From contig JANQRU010000007.1 in NCBI GenBank assembly GCA_028284415.1, positions 496,001-560,000 on the forward strand: a stretch of DNA of 64,000 nt, given 5' to 3'. Made by a program: the position numbers and the translations under genes. Below, one piece after another: positions 36,027 through 45,383 of this stretch. A model generated the notes under the pieces. That model had not been told where the DNA came from, searched no databases, and worked only from the letters and a program-made list of their open reading frames with translations. Each line of letters opens with the position of its first letter. Position 1 is the stretch's first letter. Source of the DNA: Pyrinomonadaceae bacterium (lineage in GTDB: Bacteria; Acidobacteriota; Blastocatellia; Pyrinomonadales; Pyrinomonadaceae).

Positions 36027-36229
36027 TTTGTACCTCCTTTTTTCAAATCTATTCTTACAACAATTTTATCATATTAGGCGGCAGATTTTGACTGGCAAAA
36101 GTCTAAAATTTTTAAGGTTTTAAGTATCTTTTAAACCAAAAGTTTTGTGAATAATTAAGACCGAAATTTTTTTATTCTACACGTCCCTTGTGGTGAAAAA
36201 ATGATGTAAGTTGTAAAATCTATTTCCTT

Positions 36230-37393
36230 ATGAGCGAAAAGAAATTGGGCATAGCAATCATCGGACTCGGCGGTGCGGTTGGCACAACAATGGTGGCTGG
36301 AATTGAACTTTTGAAAAAGGGTGTAATCGGCACGGAAGGGTTACCACTTGCAGATTTCGAAGGCGATTTAGCGAAATATGAAAATATAGTTTTTGCAGGT
36401 TGGGATTTGAATGAAGCGAATTTAGCCGAAGCCGCCACCGAACATGATGTTTTGTCTCACAAACAATTTGTAAATATTGAAAAGGAATTAACCAATATAA
36501 AACCTTGGCAATCTGTTGGAAATAAGAGCTTTCTTGCAAATATCGAAGGTGAAAATTTAATAACCGAAAACTCACATCGCCAAACAATCGAACGGATAAA
36601 ACAGAATTTGCAAGAATTCAAAGAAATCTGTGATGAAGCAGTTGTAATCAATCTAGCATCAACCGAAAAACTTGTTGATGAAGCAAGCGAAACTTTCGCA
36701 AATTTGGAGAACTTTGAAAAAGCACTCAACGAAAATTCAAACGAAATATCGCCTGCAATGCTTTATGCTTATGCGTCAATTTCCGAAAATGTGCCTTATG
36801 GAAATTTCACACCATCAGTTTCCGCAGACATTCCTGCATTAATTGAATTTGCTGAAAAAAATGGTGTTCCAATTGCTGGAAAAGATGGCAAAACAGGACA
36901 GACATTTATTAAAACTGTTCTCGCACCTGCTCTAAAATCCCGTGCGTTAAAAGTTGACGGTTGGTATTCAACAAACATACTTGGTAACCGTGATGGACTG
37001 GCTTTATCAAATGAAGATTCTTTGCGTTCAAAAGTGAAGACAAAAGCTTCAGTTCTCAGAAATATTTTAGGATACGAAGTTGAAGATCACATTGTTGACA
37101 TACGTTATTACAAACCACGCGGCGACAACAAAGAGGCTTGGGACAACATTGACGTAACAGGTTTTCTTGGGCAATCAATGCAAATAAAAGTAAATTTCTT
37201 ATGCAAAGATTCAATCCTCGCCGCACCTCTAGCAATCGAAATTGCATGCTGTCTAGATTTAGCAAAACAGCAAGGAAAATCGGGCATACAAGAACAACTT
37301 TCCGTATTTTTCAAATTACCAATTACAAAAGAAAATAATCCCGAACACGCTTTTCATAGGCAGGAAGAGATGTTTTTGGATTGGTTGAAATAA
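36230..37393 (+). CDS. ino1: Myo-inositol-1-phosphate synthase
   Basis: The 387-residue enzyme turns glucose 6-phosphate into inositol 1-phosphate with internal NAD cycling. It has the NAD-binding loop IIGLGGAVGTTMVAG near residues 10-24, NFTPSVSADIPALIEFAEKN near 196, GKDGKTGQTFIKTVLAPAL near 218 and WYSTNILGNRDGLALS near 243-258. These are the signature blocks of this family. The product feeds phosphatidylinositol or other inositol-containing glycolipids and solutes. No inositol monophosphatase or PI synthase is in the window. No clear SD is visible. Confidence 0.93.
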   Translation: MSEKKLGIAIIGLGGAVGTTMVAGIELLKKGVIGTEGLPLADFEGDLAKYENIVFAGWDLNEANLAEAATEHDVLSHKQFVNIEKELTNIKPWQSVGNKSFLANIEGENLITENSHRQTIERIKQNLQEFKEICDEAVVINLASTEKLVDEASETFANLENFEKALNENSNEISPAMLYAYASISENVPYGNFTPSVSADIPALIEFAEKNGVPIAGKDGKTGQTFIKTVLAPALKSRALKVDGWYSTNILGNRDGLALSNEDSLRSKVKTKASVLRNILGYEVEDHIVDIRYYKPRGDNKEAWDNIDVTGFLGQSMQIKVNFLCKDSILAAPLAIEIACCLDLAKQQGKSGIQEQLSVFFKLPITKENNPEHAFHRQEEMFLDWLK

Positions 37394-37395
37394 AT

Positions 37396-39696
37396 TCATT
37401 GCAAATTCTCATATTCTTTTTTAGCTTCAACTAAAATCTCTAAATCTTTATCGGCGTCTTTCCAATATTCAAAAAACTTATCATATTCTTTTCTGTCTTT
37501 CATCGCTCTCGCTTTTCCCAATTGAGCCAAAGGATAAACAGGTGAAAGTGGTCCTCTGCCACGATTATTGAGAATCTTTTGAAATTCAGCTTTTGCCTTT
37601 TCATTCTCACCTAACTTTAAATAGGCTTGTGCCTTAACGTATTGTGGATAAAACCACGAGCCATACGCCCATTCATATTCTTTTGCATTCTCCATTAACT
37701 TTATGGCTTCTTTGGCATTGCCTTTTTCCAGTTCAATCCGAGCTTTGAACAACGGAATCCACAAACCATTTTCCAAAGTTCCATTCGGATATTTTTCTTT
37801 AAGTTTATTTATCTGTTTTTCAGCCTCAACCAATTTGCCGCAATGGGCTAATTCAAGCGGAGAAAATATTATAGGAATACTTATTATGTAAAAATCTACT
37901 GAAGACGTTTCAAGTGTTTTAGTCATTGAACAGTCACCAAATTTTGGTGCCATTGCCGCATATGCAACAGAATTGAGCATTTCCTTCTCCTTGTTATTTT
38001 CTTTTTGTGCACGAGCCAAAAGTTTTTTAAAGGACTGCTTAGACGCTTGCCATTTTCCTTTGAATGCGTCCTCGGTTGCCTGTAAAATCAAGTCATTACA
38101 TTCGCCGCCATCTCGATTTTTATTCAGTTTTTTTATTTTATTTAATTCCCTTTCATCTCCTTCCATAAATGCGATAGCGTGAAGCCAGCCAAGACAGACA
38201 CTCGAATTTCTTTGCTTGAAAAATTCTTTTGCTTTATCGGTTTCTCCTTGAAAAACCTTAATTATACCCATTTGAAAATTGGGATTAACCGAAAAGGCAT
38301 AGCTTTGAAATTCAATTTCAGCCGACTTGGCTTCATTCAGTATTTTATTTAGGTCTTTATGTTCCTTAAAAGCGTCTTCAATTTTTCCTAATTGCAAATA
38401 ATAATATGCTAGAAAAGTTCTTATCGCTGCATCACGAGGATAGTTTCTTTTAGCAACCTTTAAAATTCCCTTACTTTTATTTATGTCTCTATGTATAAAA
38501 TAATAATAGGTGCTTTCAATAAGAACTCTTTCGCGGTCGCTCGCATGATCTCGCAACTCAAAAGACTTGTGAAAGGACTCATTGGCAAGTTCATATTTTT
38601 CAAGTGCGATATAATTGCCCCCAATTCTTAGATAAGCCATCGCAAAGTTAGGGTCTAACTTAATGGCTTGTTTGAAATGCGGTAATGATTCATTTTCCTT
38701 ACCATTGGCGATTACATCTACTGCGTCAGAATAAGCTTCTAGTGCTTCCAAGGAGTTAGTAGTCGCTTCAAGAGGTTTGTCAAATTTCTCAATCGTCGTA
38801 AGTGATTCTCCGAGTTTTTTACGCATTTCGGTGGAGGCTGCCGAAAGTGCTTGTAAAATCTTTTCTTTATTTTGGGCTTCAACCTGGGTTATCGCAAATT
38901 TTTCGCCGTTAACGCTATTTACCGCCTCCAGAGTTAGAGCGTAAGCAGTTCCGAATTTTGAAATTGTTCCGACAACGTATGCCTTTAAACCTCGTCTTTG
39001 GCAAATTTCCCTCGCTAATTCGCGTGTAATGCGTTCATTCCTTGAACGCTTCATCAATTTGAGTGTATTTCTTGCCTGTTCATCAGGAAATATGCTCAAA
39101 AAAGGTGATTGCCAAAGTTGTTTCCAAAGTCCTTGTTTGAGAGTTCCATCAAAAATATCTTCGCTAGTTGTATTCTCAAAATCTGCCAGCAAAATGACAT
39201 CTTTATTAGTCAAGGCATTTGCTTTCGAAGGATCTGAATAAAAGTAAAAACCGATTGCTAAAGCCGAAATAATTAAAACCGTTGCGATAATTGCAATTTT
39301 TGCTTTTGGAATTTTTTGAACTAAATTGGTTTGAGAAGGTTCTTTTTTCGACCGAGATTCTTCATCATTTATTTCTTTAACCTTGGCAGTAAAACGATAG
39401 CCGCGTTTTGGAACAGTTTCGATAAATGAATCCCCCAATCCATTATTCGAAAGAGTTTTTCGTAGAATTGAGATGTTTTTAGCGAGATTCGCTTCTTCGA
39501 CTATTGAATCTGCCCAAACCTTTTCAAGTAATTCTTCTCTTTCAACTAAGTGACCGTTGTTTTCAATCAAAATTAAGAGGGTGTCAAAGACCTTCGGTGT
39601 TAAAGGTATAATCTCATCATCTAGTGATAGGGTGTGCTCGGCAGAATCAAGTTTGAAAGAGCCAAATTGATAGATTTTTTTACATTCGTTACTCAT
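37396..39696 (-). CDS. CadC-like winged-helix / transmembrane / TPR protein (second of tandem)
   Basis: The 766-residue protein has a cytoplasmic OmpR-type winged-helix domain (residues 5-105, with LTPKVFDTLLILIEN and IETVPKRGYRFTAKV). One transmembrane helix follows near 133-152, then a periplasmic region of about 600 residues. The latter opens with a FlgO/TolB-like domain (DVILLADFENTT near 168) and continues with several TPR repeats, such as AMAYLRIGGNYIALEKYELA. It probably senses an envelope state and binds DNA from the membrane. Its start overlaps the stop of the upstream paralogue by 4 bases (ATGA), so the two are coupled. Ligand and targets are unknown. Confidence 0.88.
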   Translation of the reverse strand: MSNECKKIYQFGSFKLDSAEHTLSLDDEIIPLTPKVFDTLLILIENNGHLVEREELLEKVWADSIVEEANLAKNISILRKTLSNNGLGDSFIETVPKRGYRFTAKVKEINDEESRSKKEPSQTNLVQKIPKAKIAIIATVLIISALAIGFYFYSDPSKANALTNKDVILLADFENTTSEDIFDGTLKQGLWKQLWQSPFLSIFPDEQARNTLKLMKRSRNERITRELAREICQRRGLKAYVVGTISKFGTAYALTLEAVNSVNGEKFAITQVEAQNKEKILQALSAASTEMRKKLGESLTTIEKFDKPLEATTNSLEALEAYSDAVDVIANGKENESLPHFKQAIKLDPNFAMAYLRIGGNYIALEKYELANESFHKSFELRDHASDRERVLIESTYYYFIHRDINKSKGILKVAKRNYPRDAAIRTFLAYYYLQLGKIEDAFKEHKDLNKILNEAKSAEIEFQSYAFSVNPNFQMGIIKVFQGETDKAKEFFKQRNSSVCLGWLHAIAFMEGDERELNKIKKLNKNRDGGECNDLILQATEDAFKGKWQASKQSFKKLLARAQKENNKEKEMLNSVAYAAMAPKFGDCSMTKTLETSSVDFYIISIPIIFSPLELAHCGKLVEAEKQINKLKEKYPNGTLENGLWIPLFKARIELEKGNAKEAIKLMENAKEYEWAYGSWFYPQYVKAQAYLKLGENEKAKAEFQKILNNRGRGPLSPVYPLAQLGKARAMKDRKEYDKFFEYWKDADKDLEILVEAKKEYENLQ

Positions 39697-41933
39697 TTCA
39701 ATTTCTCATACTCCTTTTTGGCTTCAATCAAAATCGGCAAATCTTCATCAGCATATTTCCACATCTCAAAAAACTTTTCGTATTCTAACTTGTCCTTAAT
39801 CGCTCGTGCTTTGCCTAATTGAGCAAGTGGATAAAGAACTGATAAAGGGGCTTCGCCGCGATGGTCGAGTATGTTTTGGAATTCAACGACCGCCTTGTCT
39901 TTTTCGCCTAGTTGCAAATACGCCTGACCTCGCAGATACTGCGGTCGAAATCTTGCCATAAGAGAACGTTCGTAAGGTCTCGTTCTTTCCAATAAATCTA
40001 TTGATTTTTCAGGATTTCTTTTTATCAGTTCGATCCATGCTTCGATAATTGGAATGGACAATCCGTTGCGAAGTGTAGATCTCGGGTATTCTATTTTCCA
40101 TTCTTCAACATAGGGCTTCGCCTTTGCACTATCACCACACATTGCAAGAACTTTAACCGCCAGACCTTTGAATCCAAAATTATTTTCCTTTATTGCGTTC
40201 TTTGTTAATTTAAGAGCTTTTTCGCAGTTTCCGAGATATGCGGCTCGCTCGGCATGCCTCACAGGACCTTCAGTTCCGGCTTTATCTCTAAAAGTTTGTA
40301 GTTTTTTGAATAGCGTTTCTGATTCATTCCATCTGCCCTTGAAGGCAGCGGTTTCGTAGAGAAGCTGAATTCTTACCGCTTCTTTGTCATTTTTCGCAAG
40401 CCAATCGAGCTGTTTTTGAGCTTCCGGAAAGTCACCCTCGATTTTTGCGATGTGATAAAGGTGCGTATTCACACCGCTAACCCTTTGAAATCCTCTTTGC
40501 TTTAATAAAAATATGTACTTTTTAGACTCTTCAAAACGGTTGAGGTTTAGAAGAGCGAAAGCTAAATTTCCATAGGAACCTTCCATATTCGGGTCAAGTC
40601 TAAGCGATTCCTTTAGCTCGACGATGGCTTTTTCGTGCTGTCCCGCGACTATATAACTCCAACCCATATCAATCTTTCGACCGGCTGCCTCGCGGGGAAA
40701 AAGCTTAATTCCGAGTTTATCCAGCTCAATCGTTTTATGAAAGTCTTCATGCAAATGCCAGTAGTAGTAACTTTCGATAATAAGCCTCTCTCTTTCACTT
40801 ACCCGATGCCTCAATTCAAAGGCTTTATTGATCATCTTATCCCTCAGTTCAAATTTTTGTGTGACGGAATATTGATTTGAAAGCTGGATATATGCCATTG
40901 CAAAATTCGGATCCAATTCGATGGCTCGCTTGAGCAGTGCGACTCTCTCTTTGCGTTCTTTCCAATCAGTGGAGAATGCTTTGAGAGCTTCGAGCGACGA
41001 GGTAGTGATTTTGGGAAGCGGTTTTTCAAATTTTTCGATTTGGGAAAGTGGCTCTCCAAGTTTTTCTCGCATCTTTGTTGCTACCTCAGACAACGCATCC
41101 AAAACCTCATTTTGTGATTCTGCCGATGCTTGAGCGAGGGCGATCTTTTCTCCAGTCAATGCATTGACCGCGTCGAGACTGATAATGTAAAGGTCTCCCA
41201 ATTTAGAAATTGTACCGACAATATAAGCTTTGAGTCCGTTTCGCTGGCAAATTTCCCGCCCAAACTCTCTGGTAATTGGTTCTTTGGGATCGCGTTTCAT
41301 TAGTTTTAGCGTTTTATGTGCCTTAGCATCGTGAAAGATACTCAAAAATGGTGACTGCTTAAGTGCTATAGTCAATCCCCGTTTTAGTGTTCCATCAAAA
41401 ATTTCCTCCCCCGTCTTGTTCTCAAAATCTATTAGTAAAATAACATCCTTGTCTGTCAATACGGGTATTTTTTCCTTGTTTGAAAAAAAGTAGTAGCCAA
41501 CTGCAAAAATTGAAATAAACAAGACAGCTAAAATGATGCTAATTTTTGTTTTTGATTGTTGAAATAGTTTGTTTTTTTTGTCTGTTAGTTGAGATTTTCT
41601 GCCATCAATTTCTTTTACCAGAGCAACAAAACGATAACCGTGTTTTGGAACGGTTTCGATAAAAGGTTCTTCCAATCCATTTTGGGAAAGAACTTTTCTT
41701 AAAATCGAAATATTCTTTGCTAGGTTTGCCTCTTCAACAATTGTATCCGCCCAAACCTTTTCTAGGAGTTCGTCTTTTTCGACAAGATGTCCATTATTCT
41801 CAACCAGGATAAGTAAAGTATCGAAAACTTTTGGAGTTAGGGACACGATTTTACCATCGTGCAACAGGGTATGTTCCGCGGGGTCGAGTTGGAACGAGCC
41901 GAACTCGTAAAGACATTTTTTTTGAGCGTTCAT
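39693..41933 (-). CDS. CadC-like winged-helix / transmembrane / TPR protein (first of tandem)
   Basis: The 746-residue paralogue of 37396-39696 has the same order: winged helix near residues 5-105 (LTPKVFDTLLILVEN, IETVPKHGYRFVALV), transmembrane helix near 130-150, DVILLIDFENKTGEEIFDG near 163, then TPR repeats (YGNLAFALLNLNRFEESK, YLQLGEKDKAVVEFQNIL). Identity is highest in the DNA-binding and first periplasmic domains and lower in the TPR region, as expected if the two read different signals. Such proteins are abundant in Acidobacteriota. Confidence 0.88.
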   Translation of the reverse strand: MNAQKKCLYEFGSFQLDPAEHTLLHDGKIVSLTPKVFDTLLILVENNGHLVEKDELLEKVWADTIVEEANLAKNISILRKVLSQNGLEEPFIETVPKHGYRFVALVKEIDGRKSQLTDKKNKLFQQSKTKISIILAVLFISIFAVGYYFFSNKEKIPVLTDKDVILLIDFENKTGEEIFDGTLKRGLTIALKQSPFLSIFHDAKAHKTLKLMKRDPKEPITREFGREICQRNGLKAYIVGTISKLGDLYIISLDAVNALTGEKIALAQASAESQNEVLDALSEVATKMREKLGEPLSQIEKFEKPLPKITTSSLEALKAFSTDWKERKERVALLKRAIELDPNFAMAYIQLSNQYSVTQKFELRDKMINKAFELRHRVSERERLIIESYYYWHLHEDFHKTIELDKLGIKLFPREAAGRKIDMGWSYIVAGQHEKAIVELKESLRLDPNMEGSYGNLAFALLNLNRFEESKKYIFLLKQRGFQRVSGVNTHLYHIAKIEGDFPEAQKQLDWLAKNDKEAVRIQLLYETAAFKGRWNESETLFKKLQTFRDKAGTEGPVRHAERAAYLGNCEKALKLTKNAIKENNFGFKGLAVKVLAMCGDSAKAKPYVEEWKIEYPRSTLRNGLSIPIIEAWIELIKRNPEKSIDLLERTRPYERSLMARFRPQYLRGQAYLQLGEKDKAVVEFQNILDHRGEAPLSVLYPLAQLGKARAIKDKLEYEKFFEMWKYADEDLPILIEAKKEYEKLK

Positions 41934-42031
41934 AGCACTTTTTCAAGACTTTACGAAAAAACTTTCAAGAAAAAGTAAGGTTTTTGGAAAGATTTTAAAA
42001 GCCTGAATCCATTACCTTTATTGTGCTAAAC

Positions 42032-42109
42032 GAAGTTGAATGATAGCAACTTCATAGCTCCTCGATTGCTCCGGCATTTCAAACTCGAAAAGGAATTGTC
42101 GGGGCAATC
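42032..42109 (+). promoter_or_regulatory. Two stem-loops in the leader of the TPR gene
   Basis: GAAGTTG (42032-42038) pairs with CAACTTC (42047-42053). GATTGCTCCGGCA (42064-42076) pairs with TGTCGGGGCAATC (42097-42109), 11 of 13 positions matching. They precede the SD GGAGG (42135-42139) and may be a regulatory leader; no known riboswitch was recognised. Confidence 0.35.
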
Positions 42110-42144
42110 ATAACCAACTAAGTATTTAAACTTTGGAGGTCAAA

Positions 42145-42906
42145 ATGATACGCATAGCCATTATTATAAACATTTTTCTGATTTTTGGAATATTTTTTTT
42201 GGTATCTGCACAAAATCAAAATTCACAAATTGAAAGAGCAAACGCTTTATATAATCAAGGAACGCTCTTGCATAAATCAGGGAAACACCAAAAAGCAATA
42301 AAAAATCTTGAAAACTCTATAAAATTAAACCCGCAAAACGCATGGGCTTATAACAATCTCGGTGCTGTTTACAGCGATTTGGGTTTTTATGAAAAAGCAA
42401 TCGCAAACTTTAAGCAAGCAATTAATCTAAACTCTGACTTTGCCGAAGCTCACAGAAACCTAGGAACTACGTATTACCACATGAGAAAGAACAAAGAAGC
42501 TGTTGCAGAACTCAGTCTCGCAATTAGAATCAACCCAAAATATATATCTGCATACAACGATTTGGGCATGGCTTTATCAAAATTAGGCGAACACAAAAAA
42601 GCTATAAAAACACTAATCAAAGCCTCACACCTCGCACCAAAAGATGCAGTTGTTTTCAATAACTTAGGTTGTGCTCTTAGTCGTGCCGGAAAAGACAAAA
42701 AAGCCATCGCAAATTTCAAAAAAGCTCTTTTGCTAAACCCAAATTACGACGAAGCCCATTTCAATCTCGCAACTATCTATTTAGCAAAAAGAAAACGCGG
42801 TTTAGCAATCAAATCCTATTCAAGACTTAAAACTTTAAATATGAATTTAGCGAATCAACTATATAAATCCTTGTTTAGTGACAAGATAATTTCAACAAAA
42901 AAATAA
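42145..42906 (+). CDS. Secreted TPR protein
   Basis: The 253-residue protein has a signal peptide (MIRIAIIINIFLIFGIFFLVSA). Five or six consecutive TPR repeats follow, each with an AYNNLGAVYSDLGFYEKAI-type pattern (examples near residues 69, 103, 137 and 171). These make an exported scaffold for protein-protein contacts. GGAGG with a 5-base spacer fixes the ATG at 42145, not 42133. It converges with the left-going TPR gene at 42913. Confidence 0.82.
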   Translation: MIRIAIIINIFLIFGIFFLVSAQNQNSQIERANALYNQGTLLHKSGKHQKAIKNLENSIKLNPQNAWAYNNLGAVYSDLGFYEKAIANFKQAINLNSDFAEAHRNLGTTYYHMRKNKEAVAELSLAIRINPKYISAYNDLGMALSKLGEHKKAIKTLIKASHLAPKDAVVFNNLGCALSRAGKDKKAIANFKKALLLNPNYDEAHFNLATIYLAKRKRGLAIKSYSRLKTLNMNLANQLYKSLFSDKIISTKK

Positions 42907-42912
42907 CTAATT

Positions 42913-43818
42913 TTACCTTTTCAATTCTGCTTCTGCCGTGATGAAGCCAAAGCTTGACCATTGGTTTCCGCTTGTTATTTGTTTGAAAATTTCTGTTGCT
43001 TTTTCTTTTTGACCGTTGATTAAATAATAATTTCCTAAACCATATCCCATTGAGGCGTTGTTAAGATTGTTTGTGTCTGAGCCGATTTCTTTTGCGAGAG
43101 ATTCGGCTTTGATTTTGCCTTGATAGAGTTTGATTAGTTTGTAATAGCTGTCATTTTCGATTATATCGAGATTATCTTTAATTGTAGTAATCGCTTTTTT
43201 AGCTTTTTCATCTTTGCCCAAACGTCTGAGTGTAACGTAATGCCAATTCATCGTAGCGACAAGCATATCTGGGTTTTTGGAAACTTTTAAGCAGTTTTTG
43301 TAAGCTTTTGAGGCTTTTTTGAAATCACCTTTGATGTAATAAGCGAGACCTAGATGATACCAGATGTTTGATTGGAGAGTTGACGTTGGAATGTTGCGTG
43401 CATTTGGCAATCCGTCAGGTTCAACTTGGTCGGGCGTTCCTTTGATTAATTTTGCGGCTGTTTTGAAATCTTTTATTGCATCATCAAAGCAACGAATTGA
43501 AATTAAGCGATGTCCGCGATGGCGATACATACGTGCATCTTTAGGATGTTTTTCAATTCCTTTAGTATAGATTTTTATTGCTTCTTTATAATTTCCAAGG
43601 TAAGCTGTCCGCCGTCCAAGCCAGATTATCGCATCCGCGGAGTTTGGAGTTCTCTTGTAATCAACTTTCGCTTTCTCAAGATTTTCATTGTAAACCTTTT
43701 CCGCTTTTTCGGAAAGATTTGGTTTGATGACTTTTGCATTTTCAACACAATTTATTTGAGCGAGATTTGAAGATACAAAAACTAAAAGAAACAAAAAAGA
43801 AATTACCAAGTTTTTCAT
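42913..43818 (-). CDS. Secreted TPR protein
   Basis: The 301-residue protein has a signal peptide (MKNLVISFLFLLVFVSSNLA) and TPR-like helical pairs, for instance AIIWLGRRTAYLGNYKEAI near residues 63-81 and NIWYHLGLAYYIKGDFKKAS near 152. Cys residues near 25, 111 and 174 could form disulfides outside. The function is unknown. It sits between another TPR gene and a PDZ-hydrolase gene, in an area rich in envelope proteins. Confidence 0.8.
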   Translation of the reverse strand: MKNLVISFLFLLVFVSSNLAQINCVENAKVIKPNLSEKAEKVYNENLEKAKVDYKRTPNSADAIIWLGRRTAYLGNYKEAIKIYTKGIEKHPKDARMYRHRGHRLISIRCFDDAIKDFKTAAKLIKGTPDQVEPDGLPNARNIPTSTLQSNIWYHLGLAYYIKGDFKKASKAYKNCLKVSKNPDMLVATMNWHYVTLRRLGKDEKAKKAITTIKDNLDIIENDSYYKLIKLYQGKIKAESLAKEIGSDTNNLNNASMGYGLGNYYLINGQKEKATEIFKQITSGNQWSSFGFITAEAELKR

Positions 43819-43870
43819 AAAGCGATTTTACAAGGCAATTTCTTAAAATGAAAGTTATATTCATTTTTGC

Positions 43871-45268
43871 TCAAGGCTTGCTGAGTTCCGCCATCCATTC
43901 AGTTGTTTTAATTGCAATTTCAGGATTGTAGTTTTGTTGCATATAGATTGGCATCTGTCCGCTGTTCATCACACCAATTATTTGTTGATAAGACTCGGCT
44001 TTCAAAAACCCGTGGTCTGCTTTGGGAATTAGCAAATACTTGCCTTTTCCGGGATTTGATTCATTAACGACTTCGGCAATACTTTTTGCGTCTCTATCGT
44101 TTATTGCTTGCACGTCAAATTCGCCGTGAGCAGCTAGAACATTGCTTTTCACTTCGCTCCAGGCTTTGCTCATACGCTTTTTGTTCATCGTGTGCCAAAA
44201 ATTATAATGCCTTCCGAAAAAGTAGTTTCCTGAGTTGTTAAGCGGATTGCTTGGGGCTTCGAGAATGGCTTTTAGTTTCGGGTCTTTTTTCATTTCTTCA
44301 GGGCTTTTGCCTTCTTCGAGCCAAGCGTATAGAGCTGGAATATAATCTCTCGCACTTGCTTCCGCCGTCGGTCTTGAATTGCCAAAATAGGTTCGTTGGA
44401 CACGGAAAATATCTATAAAATATTCAAACCAAGAGCGAATCAAAGCACCATAAATAATTATTCCTTTTGGATGTTGTGGCTCGGTTAAAAATGGAGCGAC
44501 ATTGCTTCCCAGCGAATGACCGAACAAAAATACGTTATCTTTATCAACAAAATCATATTTCAAAAGTGCTTTATATGCCGCTAGATTTCCTGCAACTTCT
44601 TCATCAAAATTAATATCTCGGCAGTCTTTTGTAGTTTGTGAGTCACCGATATTCGGGCGTTCGACTCGATACACAACGTAGCCTGCTTTGATCCAATCAA
44701 CCATCAATCTTTTATCAGGAGTTTCAAAATTGGGTATGAATTCTTGAGATTGACACGGATAGCCTTGCAAGAAAAATACGGCGGGAAGCTTTCCTTTTTT
44801 GTCCTTGGGAATATGGACGATTGTTCTTAATTTTCCAAGTTCGTATTCGATTGCATCATAACGAACATCGGAATATGGCGTTGATTCTTTTGGTCTGCCT
44901 TTTGCTTTTCCGGTTTTAGTTTGTTTCTTTCCATCGGAAATTAATTCAATACTAAATTTTTCGCCATCAATTAGTTTTCCTGCTACTTGAACCATTTTTT
45001 GTGGCGAATCTATCTTTTTGTCATTGATTTTGGTAATTATGTCACCAACTTTTATTCCAAGTGCTTGAGCGGTTGAATTTGGGACAATTTGCGTGATCGA
45101 AACGCCATCGCCGATTTTTATTTTGTTCTTATCAGCTATTTCCTGTGTTAGCGGTGCCATCCCAACACCAATTAACGCTTTGCGTGGCAACGTAACTTCC
45201 TGTGCAGACGCAAAACTGGTAGCGAAAATTGCTACAAAAATAAATACGGACAATTTAAGAATTTTCAT
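43871..45268 (-). CDS. Secreted PDZ-domain alpha/beta hydrolase
   Basis: The 465-residue protein has a signal peptide (FVAIFATSFASAQ), then a PDZ-like domain near residues 30-112 with ISITQIVPNSTAQALGIKVG-type features, here written as QIVPNSTAQALGIKVGD. An alpha/beta hydrolase follows, with VFFLQGYPCQSQEF near 163 and the nucleophile elbow LFGHSLGSNVAPF near 248. The late Asp/His region is LIPKADHGFLKAE near 420. The PDZ part may hold a substrate or partner. Substrates of such fusions are unknown. Confidence 0.8.
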   Translation of the reverse strand: MKILKLSVFIFVAIFATSFASAQEVTLPRKALIGVGMAPLTQEIADKNKIKIGDGVSITQIVPNSTAQALGIKVGDIITKINDKKIDSPQKMVQVAGKLIDGEKFSIELISDGKKQTKTGKAKGRPKESTPYSDVRYDAIEYELGKLRTIVHIPKDKKGKLPAVFFLQGYPCQSQEFIPNFETPDKRLMVDWIKAGYVVYRVERPNIGDSQTTKDCRDINFDEEVAGNLAAYKALLKYDFVDKDNVFLFGHSLGSNVAPFLTEPQHPKGIIIYGALIRSWFEYFIDIFRVQRTYFGNSRPTAEASARDYIPALYAWLEEGKSPEEMKKDPKLKAILEAPSNPLNNSGNYFFGRHYNFWHTMNKKRMSKAWSEVKSNVLAAHGEFDVQAINDRDAKSIAEVVNESNPGKGKYLLIPKADHGFLKAESYQQIIGVMNSGQMPIYMQQNYNPEIAIKTTEWMAELSKP

Positions 45269-45383
45269 AATTTAATTTAATTTTTTTGTATTTTTTCGGG
45301 GTTATACGGAAAGATTGAAAAAAGGGTTTCCAAATTCGGAAAGTGATTTTGTGATTTGTTACAAGCTAATTTATGATTTAGAA

